DNA from: Pseudomonadota bacterium
Lineage (GTDB): Bacteria > Pseudomonadota > Gammaproteobacteria > Burkholderiales > Thiobacillaceae
Assembly: GCA_030653935.1 (NCBI GenBank)
Contig: JAURYL010000065.1
Location: 1 to 53,301, forward strand
Reading direction: 5' to 3'
DNA length: 53,301 nucleotides
Each line of letters opens with the position of its first letter. The stretch's first letter is position 1. Shown piece by piece: positions 18,506 to 27,643 of this stretch. Under the pieces are notes generated by a model. It saw nothing but the letters and a program-made list of their open reading frames with translations. It was not told the origin of the DNA and did no database searches. The position numbers and the translations under genes are program-made.

Positions 18506-21500
18506 ATCCACCACACCTTCCCATCGGCAAACGCCAGCGCCGCGCGCACCGTTCGACCCGGATAAAGCTGGCGGGCGGCTTGCTGGTAACCCTCGATCTG
18601 TTCCCGATAGGGCAGGGCGCGGCGAGCGAGATCCGATTCGTCGAGGCCGCCGGTCTTGTAGTCCAGCACCCAGATTTCCTCCTTGAACTTCACCAGGCGG
18701 TCGATGCGGAAAATGCCGCCGTCACCATCGAGGAATTCCATTTCATTGTGGGCGCGCTGATGGCGGGCCGGGTCGAAGGCGGGCGCCAGATCCGGAATGG
18801 CGAGAACGCGGTGGGCGGCGGCGATGGCGCGTTCCGCGGTCTCTATCTCCAGGCCGTAGGATGTGGTGAGCTTGCGAACCGCATCCCCCACTTCCTCCAG
18901 CCCCTCGGTCATCCATTCCAGGCAGAGATGCACGGCGGTACCGAAATCAGCCTCCGCACCGGAAGGAAGGCGGAATTGGCCGATGGGAGGCAGGTTTTCT
19001 CCCTCTCCCTCCGGGAGAGGGCCGGGGTGAGGGAACGACGGTTGATTTGACGTTTGTGCTTGATCAAGCGCTGTTCCCTCTCTGATGAAACCTCTACCCT
19101 TCGGTACCCCGGCCCCTCCCCCGAGCGGGGAGGGGAGAAGAGCCATCTCCGGCAGCCCCGCCATATCCGCCTGTTCCAGCGCCGTTTTCAGCATCCCCAG
19201 CCAGTGTTCGGGTGACTGGCCCGGAACCTGGGTGCCGCTGACGAACAGGGCCTGGCGGGCTCGGGTCATGGCCACGTAGAGCAGGTTCAAATGTTCACGC
19301 GCGGCCTGCTCCGCTTCCCGCGCGAACAAGTCGTCGCGGCCGCCGCCGCGCCAGGCTTTCGGGCCGTGGATCGAGAAATGCGCGGGACGATCCCGGTCCG
19401 GCGGCCAGTCCATGATGACGCCGCTGTGTTCGTCGCGACCCTCGTTCTCGTCGGTCTTGATCAGGAACACGACCGGCGCTTCCAGACCCTTGGCGGCGTG
19501 GATAGTGAGCATGCGCACGGCATCACCGTCGCTGGCGGGCGGTTCGTCCGGGGCGTCCTGGCCGGCCTTGTCGCGCAGTTGTTTCAGTTCGTCGAGAAAG
19601 CGCGGCAGGCTGGGAAAACGGCCGCCGGAAAGTCCCAGCGAAAGCCCGAGCAGGCCCTCCAGGTTGGCCAGCACCCCGGCGCGGAGATGCGGCGCCACGG
19701 CGGCGGCGTAGCGTTCGCTCACCTCGCCTTCATGAAAGATGCGGTCGAGCAGGTCGTGCACCGGCAGATGCCCGGCCAGTCCCCGCCATTGGTCCAGCAG
19801 GCGGGCGGCGCGGCTGACGCGCGCAGGCGCCGCGCCCATGCCGGCCCAGTCACGCAAATTCGGCCACCAGGCGCCGGCACCGCGCGCGAGTCTGTTGAGG
19901 TCGTCGTCGGTAAAGCCGAATACCGGACATTTCAGGGCCTGCGCCAGGGCAAGGTCGTCGAGCGGTGACATCAGCACGCCGAGCAGCGCCATCAGGTCGC
20001 CTGCTTCCAGGCTGGCGAGGAGGCCGCCACGACGGTCGCCGATGAAGGGGATGGCGGACGCCTTGAACGCGGCCTCGAATACCTCCAGGTCGCGGCGCCG
20101 GGTGTAGAGCAGGGTGATGTCGCCGAAGCCGGCCCTCTGGCCATCGGCCAGTTCGAGATGGCCGACGATCTCCAGGATGCGTCGCGCCACCCAGGCGGCT
20201 TCCTGCTGCCTCCAGTGCGGCGGGCTGGCGGCGGCCTGACTGAGCGGGTCGCGGAAATAAATGGGTACTGCGGTCGTATCCGCCACCGCCGCGAGGTGCA
20301 GTTCGCAATGGCCGGGCAGGGCGGTCTGGTGCGCGCCGTGGGCGCTGAACAGGGGATAGTCGTCACGCCCCGCGAACACCGCGTTGACCCAGGCCACCAC
20401 GCGCGGCGCACAGCGGCGGGTAATGTCGAGGGGAAAGTATCGCGCCTGGAAATTCGCCGCCAGCCAGTCCGCCGCGACCGCGAACAGGCGCGGCTCGGCG
20501 CGGCGGAAGCGGTAGATGGATTGCTTGGGGTCGCCCACCAGGAACACGCCAGGGCGTTCGCCGTCGCCGCCATAGGCGGCCAGCCAGGCTTGCAGGATGC
20601 GCCATTGCAGCGGGTTGCTGTCCTGGAATTCGTCCAGCAGCAGATGCTTCCAGCGTGCGTCCAGTTTGGCGAGGATGGCGCCGGCGGCTTCCTCGTCGTC
20701 GAGCAGGCGCGCGGCTTCCAGTTCGGCATCGCTGAAATCGAGGCCGCCACGTTCGTCTTTCAGCTGTTGATAAGTGTCCAGATAAGCCTGGCCCACGGTC
20801 AGAACCAGACGGTTGAGGCGCAGGGCGCGTTGCTCGGCGAGGCGGTTGAGGGTTTGCAGCACCTGTTCGGCCAGGCGGTGATGCAGTTCCACGTAGACGG
20901 GGGCGTCGCCGCCAAGACGTTTCGTCAGGGCATCGCTCAACTTGCAGGCGCGTGGCGTGCCGGCCTGGGTAAGAAAAACCGGAACGTAGGGCGCAACATC
21001 ATCGGGCTGTACAGCGTAGGGCGGAACGCCGAAGGCGGTTCCGCCACGGTTGTAGCCAATCGCCTCCTTCAGCACCGCCGCCCGTTCGATATCCGTCTTC
21101 AGGCCCATGGCGCCGTTGCGCACCAGCAATCCCTGGTATTCGGCCAAATCAGCGATAAATCGTGCATCCGTCAGCAAGGCGCCGGCCACATCGTCCGCTT
21201 CGTTTACCCCCAGCTTCGCTTCCAGCGCCGCGCGGGCCGCCGCCACCGGGTCGTCGTATCCCTGCCCCGCCGCCCACCATTCAGCGCGGCGGGCGAGGAG
21301 GGCGTCGAGCAGCGCGCGCAGGCTGCTCAGGGAGAATTCGCTCGCCAGTTCACGGAAGGCGAGTTCTTCCGGCGCGCCGCGCGCCCGCCCGAGTCGGTCG
21401 GCGAGGGCGAACCAGGCTTCCTCGCGCAACAGGGCTGCATCGTCCAGAACCTCGCCGGGCAGGCGCAGCGGCAGCGGCGCGCGCGCGAGCAGATGGAAGA

Positions 21501-21861
21501 ACCAGCCGTGGAAGGTGGTGATCAGCGGTGGCGCCGCCAGGACGGTCTCCAGCAGGCCGCGCGCGACGGGCAGGGCGGCGCGCGCCTCGCCGCCGGAAAG
21601 CCCGCGTTGTTCCAGGAAATCCAGGGCCTTGGCGTCCGGCAGCAGGGCCAGGTCGGCCAGCCAGGCGTCCAGACGCGCCTGCATCTCGGCGGCCGCCTTG
21701 CGGGTGAAGGTGATCGCCAGCAGTTCTGAAGGCTGCGCGCCCGCCAGCAGCAGACGCAACATCCGCGACACCAGCAACCAGGTCTTGCCGCTGCCGGCAC
21801 AGGCCTCCACCACGGCGCTGTGCCGGGGGTCGAGGGCGGGAAGAAGGGGGTTCGCGGACAT
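18502..21861 (-). CDS. AddA-like UvrD-family helicase with RecB-type nuclease domain
   Basis: A protein of 1119 residues combining a superfamily 1A helicase with a C-terminal PD-(D/E)XK nuclease, the plan of AddA-like double-strand break repair enzymes. Helicase motifs: Walker A ACAGSGKT at 20-27, ITFTRKAAAEM, DEFQDSNPLQW, GDPKQSIYRFRRAEP, LTIHAAKGLEAP and VAMTRARQALF. Nuclease motifs: GTAVHLCLE, GIFRIDRLV and VLDYKTG. I chose ATG 21861; a TTG 27 bases upstream lies in a heptamer repeat. Two oddities: residues about 269-282 and 905-957 are encoded by palindromic repeats read in frame. The usual AddB-like partner gene is not adjacent. Confidence 0.9.
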   Translation of the reverse strand: MSANPLLPALDPRHSAVVEACAGSGKTWLLVSRMLRLLLAGAQPSELLAITFTRKAAAEMQARLDAWLADLALLPDAKALDFLEQRGLSGGEARAALPVARGLLETVLAAPPLITTFHGWFFHLLARAPLPLRLPGEVLDDAALLREEAWFALADRLGRARGAPEELAFRELASEFSLSSLRALLDALLARRAEWWAAGQGYDDPVAAARAALEAKLGVNEADDVAGALLTDARFIADLAEYQGLLVRNGAMGLKTDIERAAVLKEAIGYNRGGTAFGVPPYAVQPDDVAPYVPVFLTQAGTPRACKLSDALTKRLGGDAPVYVELHHRLAEQVLQTLNRLAEQRALRLNRLVLTVGQAYLDTYQQLKDERGGLDFSDAELEAARLLDDEEAAGAILAKLDARWKHLLLDEFQDSNPLQWRILQAWLAAYGGDGERPGVFLVGDPKQSIYRFRRAEPRLFAVAADWLAANFQARYFPLDITRRCAPRVVAWVNAVFAGRDDYPLFSAHGAHQTALPGHCELHLAAVADTTAVPIYFRDPLSQAAASPPHWRQQEAAWVARRILEIVGHLELADGQRAGFGDITLLYTRRRDLEVFEAAFKASAIPFIGDRRGGLLASLEAGDLMALLGVLMSPLDDLALAQALKCPVFGFTDDDLNRLARGAGAWWPNLRDWAGMGAAPARVSRAARLLDQWRGLAGHLPVHDLLDRIFHEGEVSERYAAAVAPHLRAGVLANLEGLLGLSLGLSGGRFPSLPRFLDELKQLRDKAGQDAPDEPPASDGDAVRMLTIHAAKGLEAPVVFLIKTDENEGRDEHSGVIMDWPPDRDRPAHFSIHGPKAWRGGGRDDLFAREAEQAAREHLNLLYVAMTRARQALFVSGTQVPGQSPEHWLGMLKTALEQADMAGLPEMALLPSPLGGGAGVPKGRGFIREGTALDQAQTSNQPSFPHPGPLPEGEGENLPPIGQFRLPSGAEADFGTAVHLCLEWMTEGLEEVGDAVRKLTTSYGLEIETAERAIAAAHRVLAIPDLAPAFDPARHQRAHNEMEFLDGDGGIFRIDRLVKFKEEIWVLDYKTGGLDESDLARRALPYREQIEGYQQAARQLYPGRTVRAALAFADGKVWWM
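18990..19145. repeat. Inverted pair of palindromic repeats inside the helicase gene
   Basis: A CCCTCTCCCTCCGGGAGAGG-type palindrome at 19001-19033 and an inverted partner at 19107-19140 (CCCCTCCCCCGAGCGGGG core) lie about 75 bases apart. Both are within the coding frame, read as Pro/Gly/Glu-rich linker (SPLGGGAG, PHPGPLPEGEG). They fall between the helicase and nuclease domains, where an added linker is tolerable. Confidence 0.8.
21016..21045. repeat. GTAG-headed palindromic repeat within the helicase gene
   Basis: GTAG followed by GGCGGAAC-GCC, a GAA loop and GGCGGTTCCGCC. The same repeat family is seen between genes at 25462-25543 and 45125-45200. Here it is read in frame on the minus strand as GGTAFGVPPYAV, without a stop. 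Confidence 0.78.
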
Positions 21862-21872
21862 GGGGGGGATTG

Positions 21873-21959
21873 TAGGGGCAAGGGACAAGGGGCAAGAGGC
21901 AAGGTTCGAAGGTGGAAAAAAGCTTTTCCTTGCCCCTTGAGCCTTGTCCCTTGAACCTC
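21873..21959. repeat. Heptamer-built hairpin C, helicase/unknown gene gap
   Basis: Five AAGGNNC-type units on the left (AAGGGAC, AAGGGGC, AAGAGGC and AAGGTTC among them) face reverse-complement units on the right around a short AAAAAAGC-containing centre. The two flanking genes are divergent, so this copy cannot be a simple 3' terminator for either. Confidence 0.85.
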
Positions 21960-22001
21960 CGATGGCACAATGACGGCCGCAACGAATTATTGAGGACAGC
22001 C

Positions 22002-22310
22002 ATGAAAGGCCCGAAGACTTACGACGAATATGTGGACCTGGTGCATCAGGGGGTTTACGAGGTGGACGAGATGCGCGCCGGCATCGACTACGACCCGGAG
22101 AACGCGGAGCGCTGGTCGGCGATGCTCGACCATCTCGACGGCGTGCTGCGCAAGCTGTACGACGACATGATTTCCGACAAATACGAATTCCCCACCGACA
22201 AGGACCTGCCCTACATGCAGTTCGTCAATCGCTGGGGGCGCGAGATTCCCTTCAAGCAGTTGCTGCTGGTGATCAATCACGCGCATAAACACGGGTTGTC
22301 GCGTGACTAA
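22002..22310 (+). CDS. Conserved small acidic protein of unknown function
   Basis: I do not recognise the family. The 102 residues are acidic and soluble-looking, with no membrane segment, cysteine or nucleotide motif. Predicted helices hold many Asp/Tyr (DEYVDLVHQGVYEVDEMR, GIDYDPENAERW). The ATG follows GAGGAC. It is followed by the PP0621 gene, whose GTG start overlaps its end by 8 bases, so it belongs to the PP0621-pilSR transcript. Typical codon use and the coupled overlap support a real gene; a role in type IV pilus control is only a guess from position. Confidence 0.75.
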   Translation: MKGPKTYDEYVDLVHQGVYEVDEMRAGIDYDPENAERWSAMLDHLDGVLRKLYDDMISDKYEFPTDKDLPYMQFVNRWGREIPFKQLLLVINHAHKHGLSRD

Positions 22311-22518
22311 AATCCTGCTGATCGTCGCCTTCACCATCGGCATCGTGCTCTGGTTCAAATACATGGCCGGCAAGCGCGATGTCCTGCCACGCAAGGAAAA
22401 ATCCTCGGAGGACATGGTGCGTTGCGAGTCGTGCCAGGTGAACCTGCCGCGTTCCGAGGCGCTGCTCAGTCAGGGCAAGTTTTATTGCTGTGATGAACAC
22501 CGCCGTCGCGGAGACTGA
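22303..22518 (+). CDS. PP0621 family protein
   Basis: A 71-residue protein with one N-terminal membrane helix (ILLIVAFTIGIVLWFKYM) and a cytoplasmic zinc-ribbon-like tail with Cys pairs (VRCESCQVNL ... YCCDEH). This matches the small PP0621 family commonly found just before pilS in beta- and gammaproteobacteria; function unknown. GTG start, overlapping the previous gene by 8 bases; its end overlaps pilS by 26 bases. Confidence 0.85.
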   Translation: MTKILLIVAFTIGIVLWFKYMAGKRDVLPRKEKSSEDMVRCESCQVNLPRSEALLSQGKFYCCDEHRRRGD

Positions 22519-24118
22519 TCCCGGCCCAAATACGGTGGCGGTGCCGGAGGCCTTCTGGCGCTCGCTCGGCCACCTCAACAGCTTCCGCATTTTCCTGGCG
22601 ATTGCCCTGGGTATTGCCGGGATACTGGCCGACCAGACCTTTCATCGTTTCGAGTATCCGCTGCTGTTTCAGGGAACCTGCCTGGTTTACCTGCTGGTCG
22701 CCCTGCTGTTTCGCAGCCCGTTGCTGGCGCGGCGGGAGCGGTTCGCGCGCCAGGTGGGGCGCCAGGCGTTGGTGGATATCGTCTGCATCACCTTGCTGAT
22801 GCACCTTTCCGGCGGCAATTCCAGCGGCATCGGCCTGCTCTTGATCGTCACCCTGGCCGCCGCCGGCATGCTCGCGGATCGCCGCATGGTGTTGTTCTGG
22901 TCGGCGACCGCCACCCTCGCGGTGCTGGGTGAGCAGATTGTCGCGGCGGTTACTTTGGATGGCGGCGCCGGTGGTTTTGCCCGCGCCGGTTTTCTCTCAC
23001 TCGGTCTGTTCGCCTCGGCGCTGCTTTCCCATGCCCTGGCCAAGGGGGCGCAGACGGCGTCGCTGGAAGCGGCGGTGATCGGTCGTCGGGCCGCCGAGAT
23101 CGGCCGCCAGGCGGCCAGCCTTGAGCGCATCAACGAGCGGGTGATTCAGGAATTGCCCTATGCGGTGATGGCGGTGGACGGCGCGGGCGTCGTCTTGCAG
23201 CACAACGCCCGCGCCGGCGAGCTGCTGGGTGTGCGTTTCTTTCCGCATTGCGGCCTCGGCCATTGTTCGCCGCGTCTGGCGGAGATGTGGTCACGCTGGT
23301 GTGCCGGCGAGATCTTGCCGGCGCATCCCTTCCAGGTCGGCCGCGAAGGCTTGCGCCTGCGCGCGCGCTTCATCGAACTGGAGCCGACCCGCAGCGAGGG
23401 CGCCATCGTGGTGCTGGAGGATATGACCGACCTGGAAGCGCAGGCGCAGCGCATGAAACTGGCCTCGCTGGGGATGCTCACCGCCAATCTGGCGCACGAG
23501 ATCCGCAATCCGCTCTCGGCCATCAGCCATGCCGCCGGTTTGCTCAGGGAAGAGGCGCGGGAATCGCATAGCGCCGCGGCCGAGAAGCTGTCGACCATCA
23601 TCAGCGGCAATGCCGAGCGGTTGAACTGGCTGGTGGACGATGTGTTGTCCCTCAACCGGCGTGATCGCCTGACACGTGAGGCACTGCCCCTGGTGCCGTG
23701 GCTGAATGCCTTTGTGGAACAGTTCGCGCAACGTGAGGAAATGCCCGTGGCGTTTGTTGCTGTGCAGGTGGCCGGCGAGCCGGTCATCTGTTTCGATACC
23801 GCCCATCTCGAACAAATCTTCTGGAATCTGTTTCGCAATGCCTCGCGCTTTTGTTTGAAACTGCCGGGCAGCATCCGCATCCGGGCGGTGGCGGGCGAGA
23901 CGCGGGTGGATGTCGATGTGGCCAACGATGGGCCGGGCATTCCCGCCACGCTGCAATCGCGCCTGTTCGAGCCGTTCTACACCACGGACAAGGCCGGTAC
24001 CGGGCTGGGCCTGTACCTCGCGCGCGAACTGGCCGAGGTCAACGGCGCCAGCCTGCACTACGTGGATATTCCGGACGGCGCCATGTTCCGGCTTTCCTGC
24101 CAGACGACGCCATGCTGA
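22493..24118 (+). CDS. pilS: Two-component sensor histidine kinase PilS
   Basis: PilS is the inner-membrane sensor that controls type IV pilin transcription through PilR. The 541 residues have six predicted membrane segments in the first 190 residues, a PAS-like linker (VIQELPYAVMAVDGAGVVLQ), HisKA with His335 in LAHEIRNPLSAISHA, and HATPase_c with FWNLFRNASRF, NDGPGIP and GTGLGLYLA. The start is ATG 22493, with GTG 22490 as an alternative. The downstream pilR confirms the assignment. Confidence 0.93.
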   Translation: MNTAVAETDPGPNTVAVPEAFWRSLGHLNSFRIFLAIALGIAGILADQTFHRFEYPLLFQGTCLVYLLVALLFRSPLLARRERFARQVGRQALVDIVCITLLMHLSGGNSSGIGLLLIVTLAAAGMLADRRMVLFWSATATLAVLGEQIVAAVTLDGGAGGFARAGFLSLGLFASALLSHALAKGAQTASLEAAVIGRRAAEIGRQAASLERINERVIQELPYAVMAVDGAGVVLQHNARAGELLGVRFFPHCGLGHCSPRLAEMWSRWCAGEILPAHPFQVGREGLRLRARFIELEPTRSEGAIVVLEDMTDLEAQAQRMKLASLGMLTANLAHEIRNPLSAISHAAGLLREEARESHSAAAEKLSTIISGNAERLNWLVDDVLSLNRRDRLTREALPLVPWLNAFVEQFAQREEMPVAFVAVQVAGEPVICFDTAHLEQIFWNLFRNASRFCLKLPGSIRIRAVAGETRVDVDVANDGPGIPATLQSRLFEPFYTTDKAGTGLGLYLARELAEVNGASLHYVDIPDGAMFRLSCQTTPC

Positions 24119-24130
24119 TCGGGGGGCGTC

Positions 24131-25465
24131 ATGCCGAATAAATTGAAACGCGCGCGCGTGCTGCTGGTGGACGACGAATCCGACCTGCTCGATCTGCTGG
24201 AAATGGATCTTGCCCGACTCGGCCTCGATGGCGTGCGCGCCGCGACCCTGGCCGAGGCGCGACGGCACCTGGAAGCCGGTGGCTTCGATCTGTGCCTGAC
24301 CGACATGCGCCTGCCCGATGGCGAAGGCATCGAGATCGTCCGCTATATCGCCGAACATTTACCGCGCACGCCGGTGGCGGTCATCACCGCTTTCGGTTCG
24401 GCGGAAAACGCCGTCGTGGCGCTCAAGGCGGGCGCTTATGACTATGTCGAAAAACCGGTAACCACGGAGAAGATTCGCGGTCTGGTGCGTTCCGCGCTCA
24501 AGCTCGCCGAGCCGACGCATGAACAAGGCGGGCGCGACCTGGTCGGGGATTCGGCGCCGATGGCGCAGGTGCGGGCGCTGATCGACAAGGTGGCGCGCAG
24601 TCAGGCACCGGTGTTCATCAGCGGCGATACCGGCACCGGCAAGGAAGTCGCGGCGCGCATGATCCACGCGCGCGGCAGCCGCGCCGACGCGCCGTTTCTT
24701 GCGGTGAACTGTGGCGCCATCCCCGAGGCGTTGATGGAGAGTGAGTTCTTCGGTTATCGCAAGGGCGCCTTTACCGGCGCCGAGAGTGATCGCGACGGCT
24801 TTTTCCAGGCGGGGGCGGGCGGCACCCTGTTTCTCGACGAGATCGTCGAACTGCCCATGTCGATGCAGGTCAAGCTGCTGCGCGCGATCCAGGAAAAGCG
24901 GGTGCGCCGGGTCGGCGGCATCGCGGAGGAACCGGTGGACGTGCGCCTGATCAGCGCCTCGCATCAGGATTTGCAGGCGGCGGTGAACCAGGGGCGCTTC
25001 CGTAACGATCTGTTCTATCGCCTGAATGTCATTGGCATCCACATGCCCGCCTTGTGCGAGCGGCGCGAGGATGTCGCCGCGCTGGCCGAATATCTACTTG
25101 CGCGCCTGTGCGAAGGCCGGGATGTGACAAATACGCCTACGCTGAGCGCGACGGCCTTGGCGGCGCTGGCCGAGTACGATTACCCGGGCAATGTGCGTGA
25201 ACTGGAAAACATTCTGGAACGGGCGCTGGCATTGTGCGAAAACGGCCGCATCGGCCCCGACGATCTCAATCTGACGCCGCCGGCCAACAGCCCGGAAACC
25301 CCGGTGCGGGGCTTGGCGCTACAGGATCAACTCGACCAGGTGGAACGCCAGGCCATCCTCGACGCCCTGCGCCGCAGCGGCAACAACAAGACCGCCGCCG
25401 CCCGCCTCCTCGGTGTCACCTTCCGCTCGCTGCGCTATCGGATGGAGCGTCTGGGGTTGGAGTAG
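24131..25465 (+). CDS. pilR: Sigma-54-dependent response regulator PilR
   Basis: A response regulator of 444 residues: receiver with Asp58 in LTDMRLPDG, an intact sigma-54 AAA+ domain (Walker A GDTGTGKE at 165-172, GAFTGA at 212-217, Walker B GGTLFLDEI) and a Fis-type C-terminal helix-turn-helix (KTAAARLLGVTFRSLRYRM). In contrast to NtrX in this window, every motif needed for sigma-54 activation is present. It should drive pilA, not located here. Its TAG stop is the TAG of a GTAG-headed repeat. Confidence 0.95.
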   Translation: MPNKLKRARVLLVDDESDLLDLLEMDLARLGLDGVRAATLAEARRHLEAGGFDLCLTDMRLPDGEGIEIVRYIAEHLPRTPVAVITAFGSAENAVVALKAGAYDYVEKPVTTEKIRGLVRSALKLAEPTHEQGGRDLVGDSAPMAQVRALIDKVARSQAPVFISGDTGTGKEVAARMIHARGSRADAPFLAVNCGAIPEALMESEFFGYRKGAFTGAESDRDGFFQAGAGGTLFLDEIVELPMSMQVKLLRAIQEKRVRRVGGIAEEPVDVRLISASHQDLQAAVNQGRFRNDLFYRLNVIGIHMPALCERREDVAALAEYLLARLCEGRDVTNTPTLSATALAALAEYDYPGNVRELENILERALALCENGRIGPDDLNLTPPANSPETPVRGLALQDQLDQVERQAILDALRRSGNNKTAAARLLGVTFRSLRYRMERLGLE

Positions 25466-25543
25466 GGCGGAACCGCGAAGCGGGTTCCGCCGGAAGGTGC
25501 GCCGGAAACTGTGGCGGAACCGCCTTGCGGCGTTCCGCCCTAC
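25462..25543. repeat. GTAG-headed palindromic repeat pair, pilR/chemoreceptor junction
   Basis: Two inverted GTAGGGCGGAACC-type palindromes, 82 bases in all, lie between convergent genes. The GTAG at 25462 supplies the pilR stop and the CTAC at 25540-25543 supplies the TAG stop of the chemoreceptor gene. The pair forms the entire gap and may end transcription from both sides. Confidence 0.88.
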
Positions 25544-26988
25544 CCGTGTTTCTCTTCGACCATCCGGTCGATCAACACCATCACCTCGCGGCTGGCGTCT
25601 TCCACTTCCTGGATGGCGCCGAGCATGGTTTGCTGGATGACCATGTCCTTTTCCCAGCCCTGCCCGAGATAGCTCAGCATCTTGTGGGCGCTGGCGTGGA
25701 CGCGCGCATGGGGGGTGGCGAGGGCGGCGTAGGCGCGGGTGGCGCCGAATTCGCCCTGGCCTTCGCCCTCATACCATTGCCCCAGCCGACATTGATGATG
25801 GTCCACCTTCACCGCGTCGGTGTAGGCGCGCTCGCCGCCGGTGTTCAGGGCCATATAGGCGCGTTGCTTGTAGATGACGTGGTCCACCTTCACCAGTGAA
25901 GCAAAGCTCATGTCCTGGGCGCGCGCGGCGTGGCCCTGGGTTTCCCGCGCCGAGGCCGCGAAGTGGACGAAGCGTTCCTCCATCTGGCTGATGACGGCGC
26001 GCGAGGTGGCGGCCAGGTCGCGCATGGCATGAGAGTCGTCGAACATGCGCGTCGCCTCGACGGTCAGGGTTTCCATGACCCTGCCGATGGACTCCGAGGC
26101 CTTGCGGGTGTTTTCCGCGAGCTTGCGCACTTCGTCGGCCACCACCGCGAAACCGCGCCCCGCCTCACCGGCGCGGGCCGCCTCAATGGCGGCGTTGAGC
26201 GCCAGCAGGTTGGTCTGGTTGGCGATAGTGGTGATGAGTTGCACCGCGTCGGTGATTTCGTGGCTGTGCTGATTGAGGGCGACGATGGCGTCGGCGGTGT
26301 GGTCGATGCGACCGCTGATGTCGCTGAGCTGTTCCACCACCTGGTTGACGCCCCCTCGGCTTTCTTCCGCGTCCGCCGTGGTGCGGGTGGCCAGATCCAC
26401 CACCTGGCGCATTTCGTCGGTGATGTTTCTGAGGTCGGCCTGGCTGGAGGCGAGGTTGTTCAGCAGATTGCTGGTGTTGAGATGGTGTACCTGGGAAATC
26501 AGGTTGTTGCGCATCTGTCCGCGCTGTTGCTCGGCCATGCCGTCGAGCAGCACGTTATGGCTTTCCAGGCCGCGCTTGAAGCCACCATGGAGACCCACGG
26601 GCAAGGCCTTGCGGTAATAGTGGCCGTCGACGTGGAGGGCGAAGGCCGTGGTTTCCTCGCGGAAATAAGTTTCCAGTTGGTCCAGCATGTCGTTCATTTG
26701 CCAGCACAGTTGGCCGAGTTCATCTCGGTCCGAGATGCCGGTGATGCGCCCGTCGAAGCGGCCCTGACGCACTTCCGTGGTGAGTCGGTCGAGCTGGGCG
26801 ATGGGCGCCAGCCATTGCCGCGCCTTGACCTGGCCCCAGGCGGAAACGGCGACACCAAGCAGCAGGAAGGACAGCATCAGCCAATCGAAACCATGCAGGG
26901 CCCAAGTGCCGATGATGGTCGCCAGCACCAGGCCGGAAAAGCCCCAGAGCAGGGCCGTGAGCCTAGATTGCAAGGACCAGTTCGTCAT
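25540..26988 (-). CDS. Methyl-accepting chemotaxis protein with CZB domain
   Basis: A chemoreceptor of 482 residues: two N-terminal hydrophobic segments (about 8-45) without a large periplasmic sensor, a HAMP-like region, the MCP signalling hairpin with tip [20 protein letters not shown], and a C-terminal chemoreceptor zinc-binding (CZB) domain ([22 protein letters not shown] and [11 protein letters not shown]). CZB domains bind zinc through His/Cys and respond to oxidants or zinc. ATG 26988 overlaps the upstream PAS gene by 26 bases. With that gene it forms a split Aer-like receptor; the sensory input probably comes from the PAS partner. Confidence 0.92.
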   Translation of the reverse strand: MTNWSLQSRLTALLWGFSGLVLATIIGTWALHGFDWLMLSFLLLGVAVSAWGQVKARQWLAPIAQLDRLTTEVRQGRFDGRITGISDRDELGQLCWQMNDMLDQLETYFREETTAFALHVDGHYYRKALPVGLHGGFKRGLESHNVLLDGMAEQQRGQMRNNLISQVHHLNTSNLLNNLASSQADLRNITDEMRQVVDLATRTTADAEESRGGVNQVVEQLSDISGRIDHTADAIVALNQHSHEITDAVQLITTIANQTNLLALNAAIEAARAGEAGRGFAVVADEVRKLAENTRKASESIGRVMETLTVEATRMFDDSHAMRDLAATSRAVISQMEERFVHFAASARETQGHAARAQDMSFASLVKVDHVIYKQRAYMALNTGGERAYTDAVKVDHHQCRLGQWYEGEGQGEFGATRAYAALATPHARVHASAHKMLSYLGQGWEKDMVIQQTMLGAIQEVEDASREVMVLIDRMVEEKHG

Positions 26989-27481
26989 AGCACATCCCTT
27001 TTTCGGCCAGCAGATCGGCCAGAATTTTCGTCGAGGTGGTGATGGCGTCACGCGCTCCCGCCTGTTGCTCGGCGGCCAGCATCGCGCGATACAACCCCGT
27101 GACCGTCTTGACCCCGGAGGCCTTCGGTTTGCGACGCACTGAAAAATAGCCGCTGACCTTGCCGTCGCGGTCGAGACTGGGCGTGACGTTGGTGAACACC
27201 CAGTAATAGCTGCCGTCCCTGGCCATGTTCTTCACAAAGGCGTTGCACTCGCGGCCGGCCTGAATGCTGTCCCAGAGCAGCTTGAACACCGCGCGCGGCA
27301 TCTCCGGGTGGCGGATGATGTTGTGCTGGGCACCGAGCAGTTCTTGCTCCGAATAGCCGGAAAACTCGATGAATATTCGATTGCCGTAGGTGATGCGGCC
27401 TTTCAGGTCGGTCTTGGAAACGATGAAATCGGTCTCGCGCATCACCTTTTCCACCGAGGTCGGCGTGATCGGGTTTTTCAT
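26963..27481 (-). CDS. Aer-type PAS domain protein
   Basis: A soluble PAS protein of 172 residues whose PAS core ([40 protein letters not shown] and NGDYYWV-like [11 protein letters not shown]) closely follows the Aer aerotaxis receptor, which binds FAD. It lacks membrane and signalling domains. A short tail of about 55 residues follows. Because it overlaps the CZB chemoreceptor by 26 bases and is transcribed first, it probably acts as the separate sensory subunit for that receptor. FAD binding is inferred from the family. Confidence 0.85.
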   Translation of the reverse strand: MKNPITPTSVEKVMRETDFIVSKTDLKGRITYGNRIFIEFSGYSEQELLGAQHNIIRHPEMPRAVFKLLWDSIQAGRECNAFVKNMARDGSYYWVFTNVTPSLDRDGKVSGYFSVRRKPKASGVKTVTGLYRAMLAAEQQAGARDAITTSTKILADLLAEKGMCYDELVLAI

Positions 27482-27643
27482 GCCTGCTCCGTGCGCGGCG
27501 TCGGAGGGCGACGCGGCTTGTTTTCGATACCCCTGATAGCGGCGGCGCGAGCCAAAAGTTGAAGGAATTCTCGCTGGCCGGAAAAAGTGGCGGCATGAAA
27601 ATTCACCCTACAAAAGCCGTCACGCAGCCGTCAAAATCCACTC

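Noticed and set aside
21862-21888. Upstream TTG start for the AddA-like helicase
   Set aside because: It is inside the heptamer hairpin; ATG 21861 begins just before the conserved helicase N-terminus.
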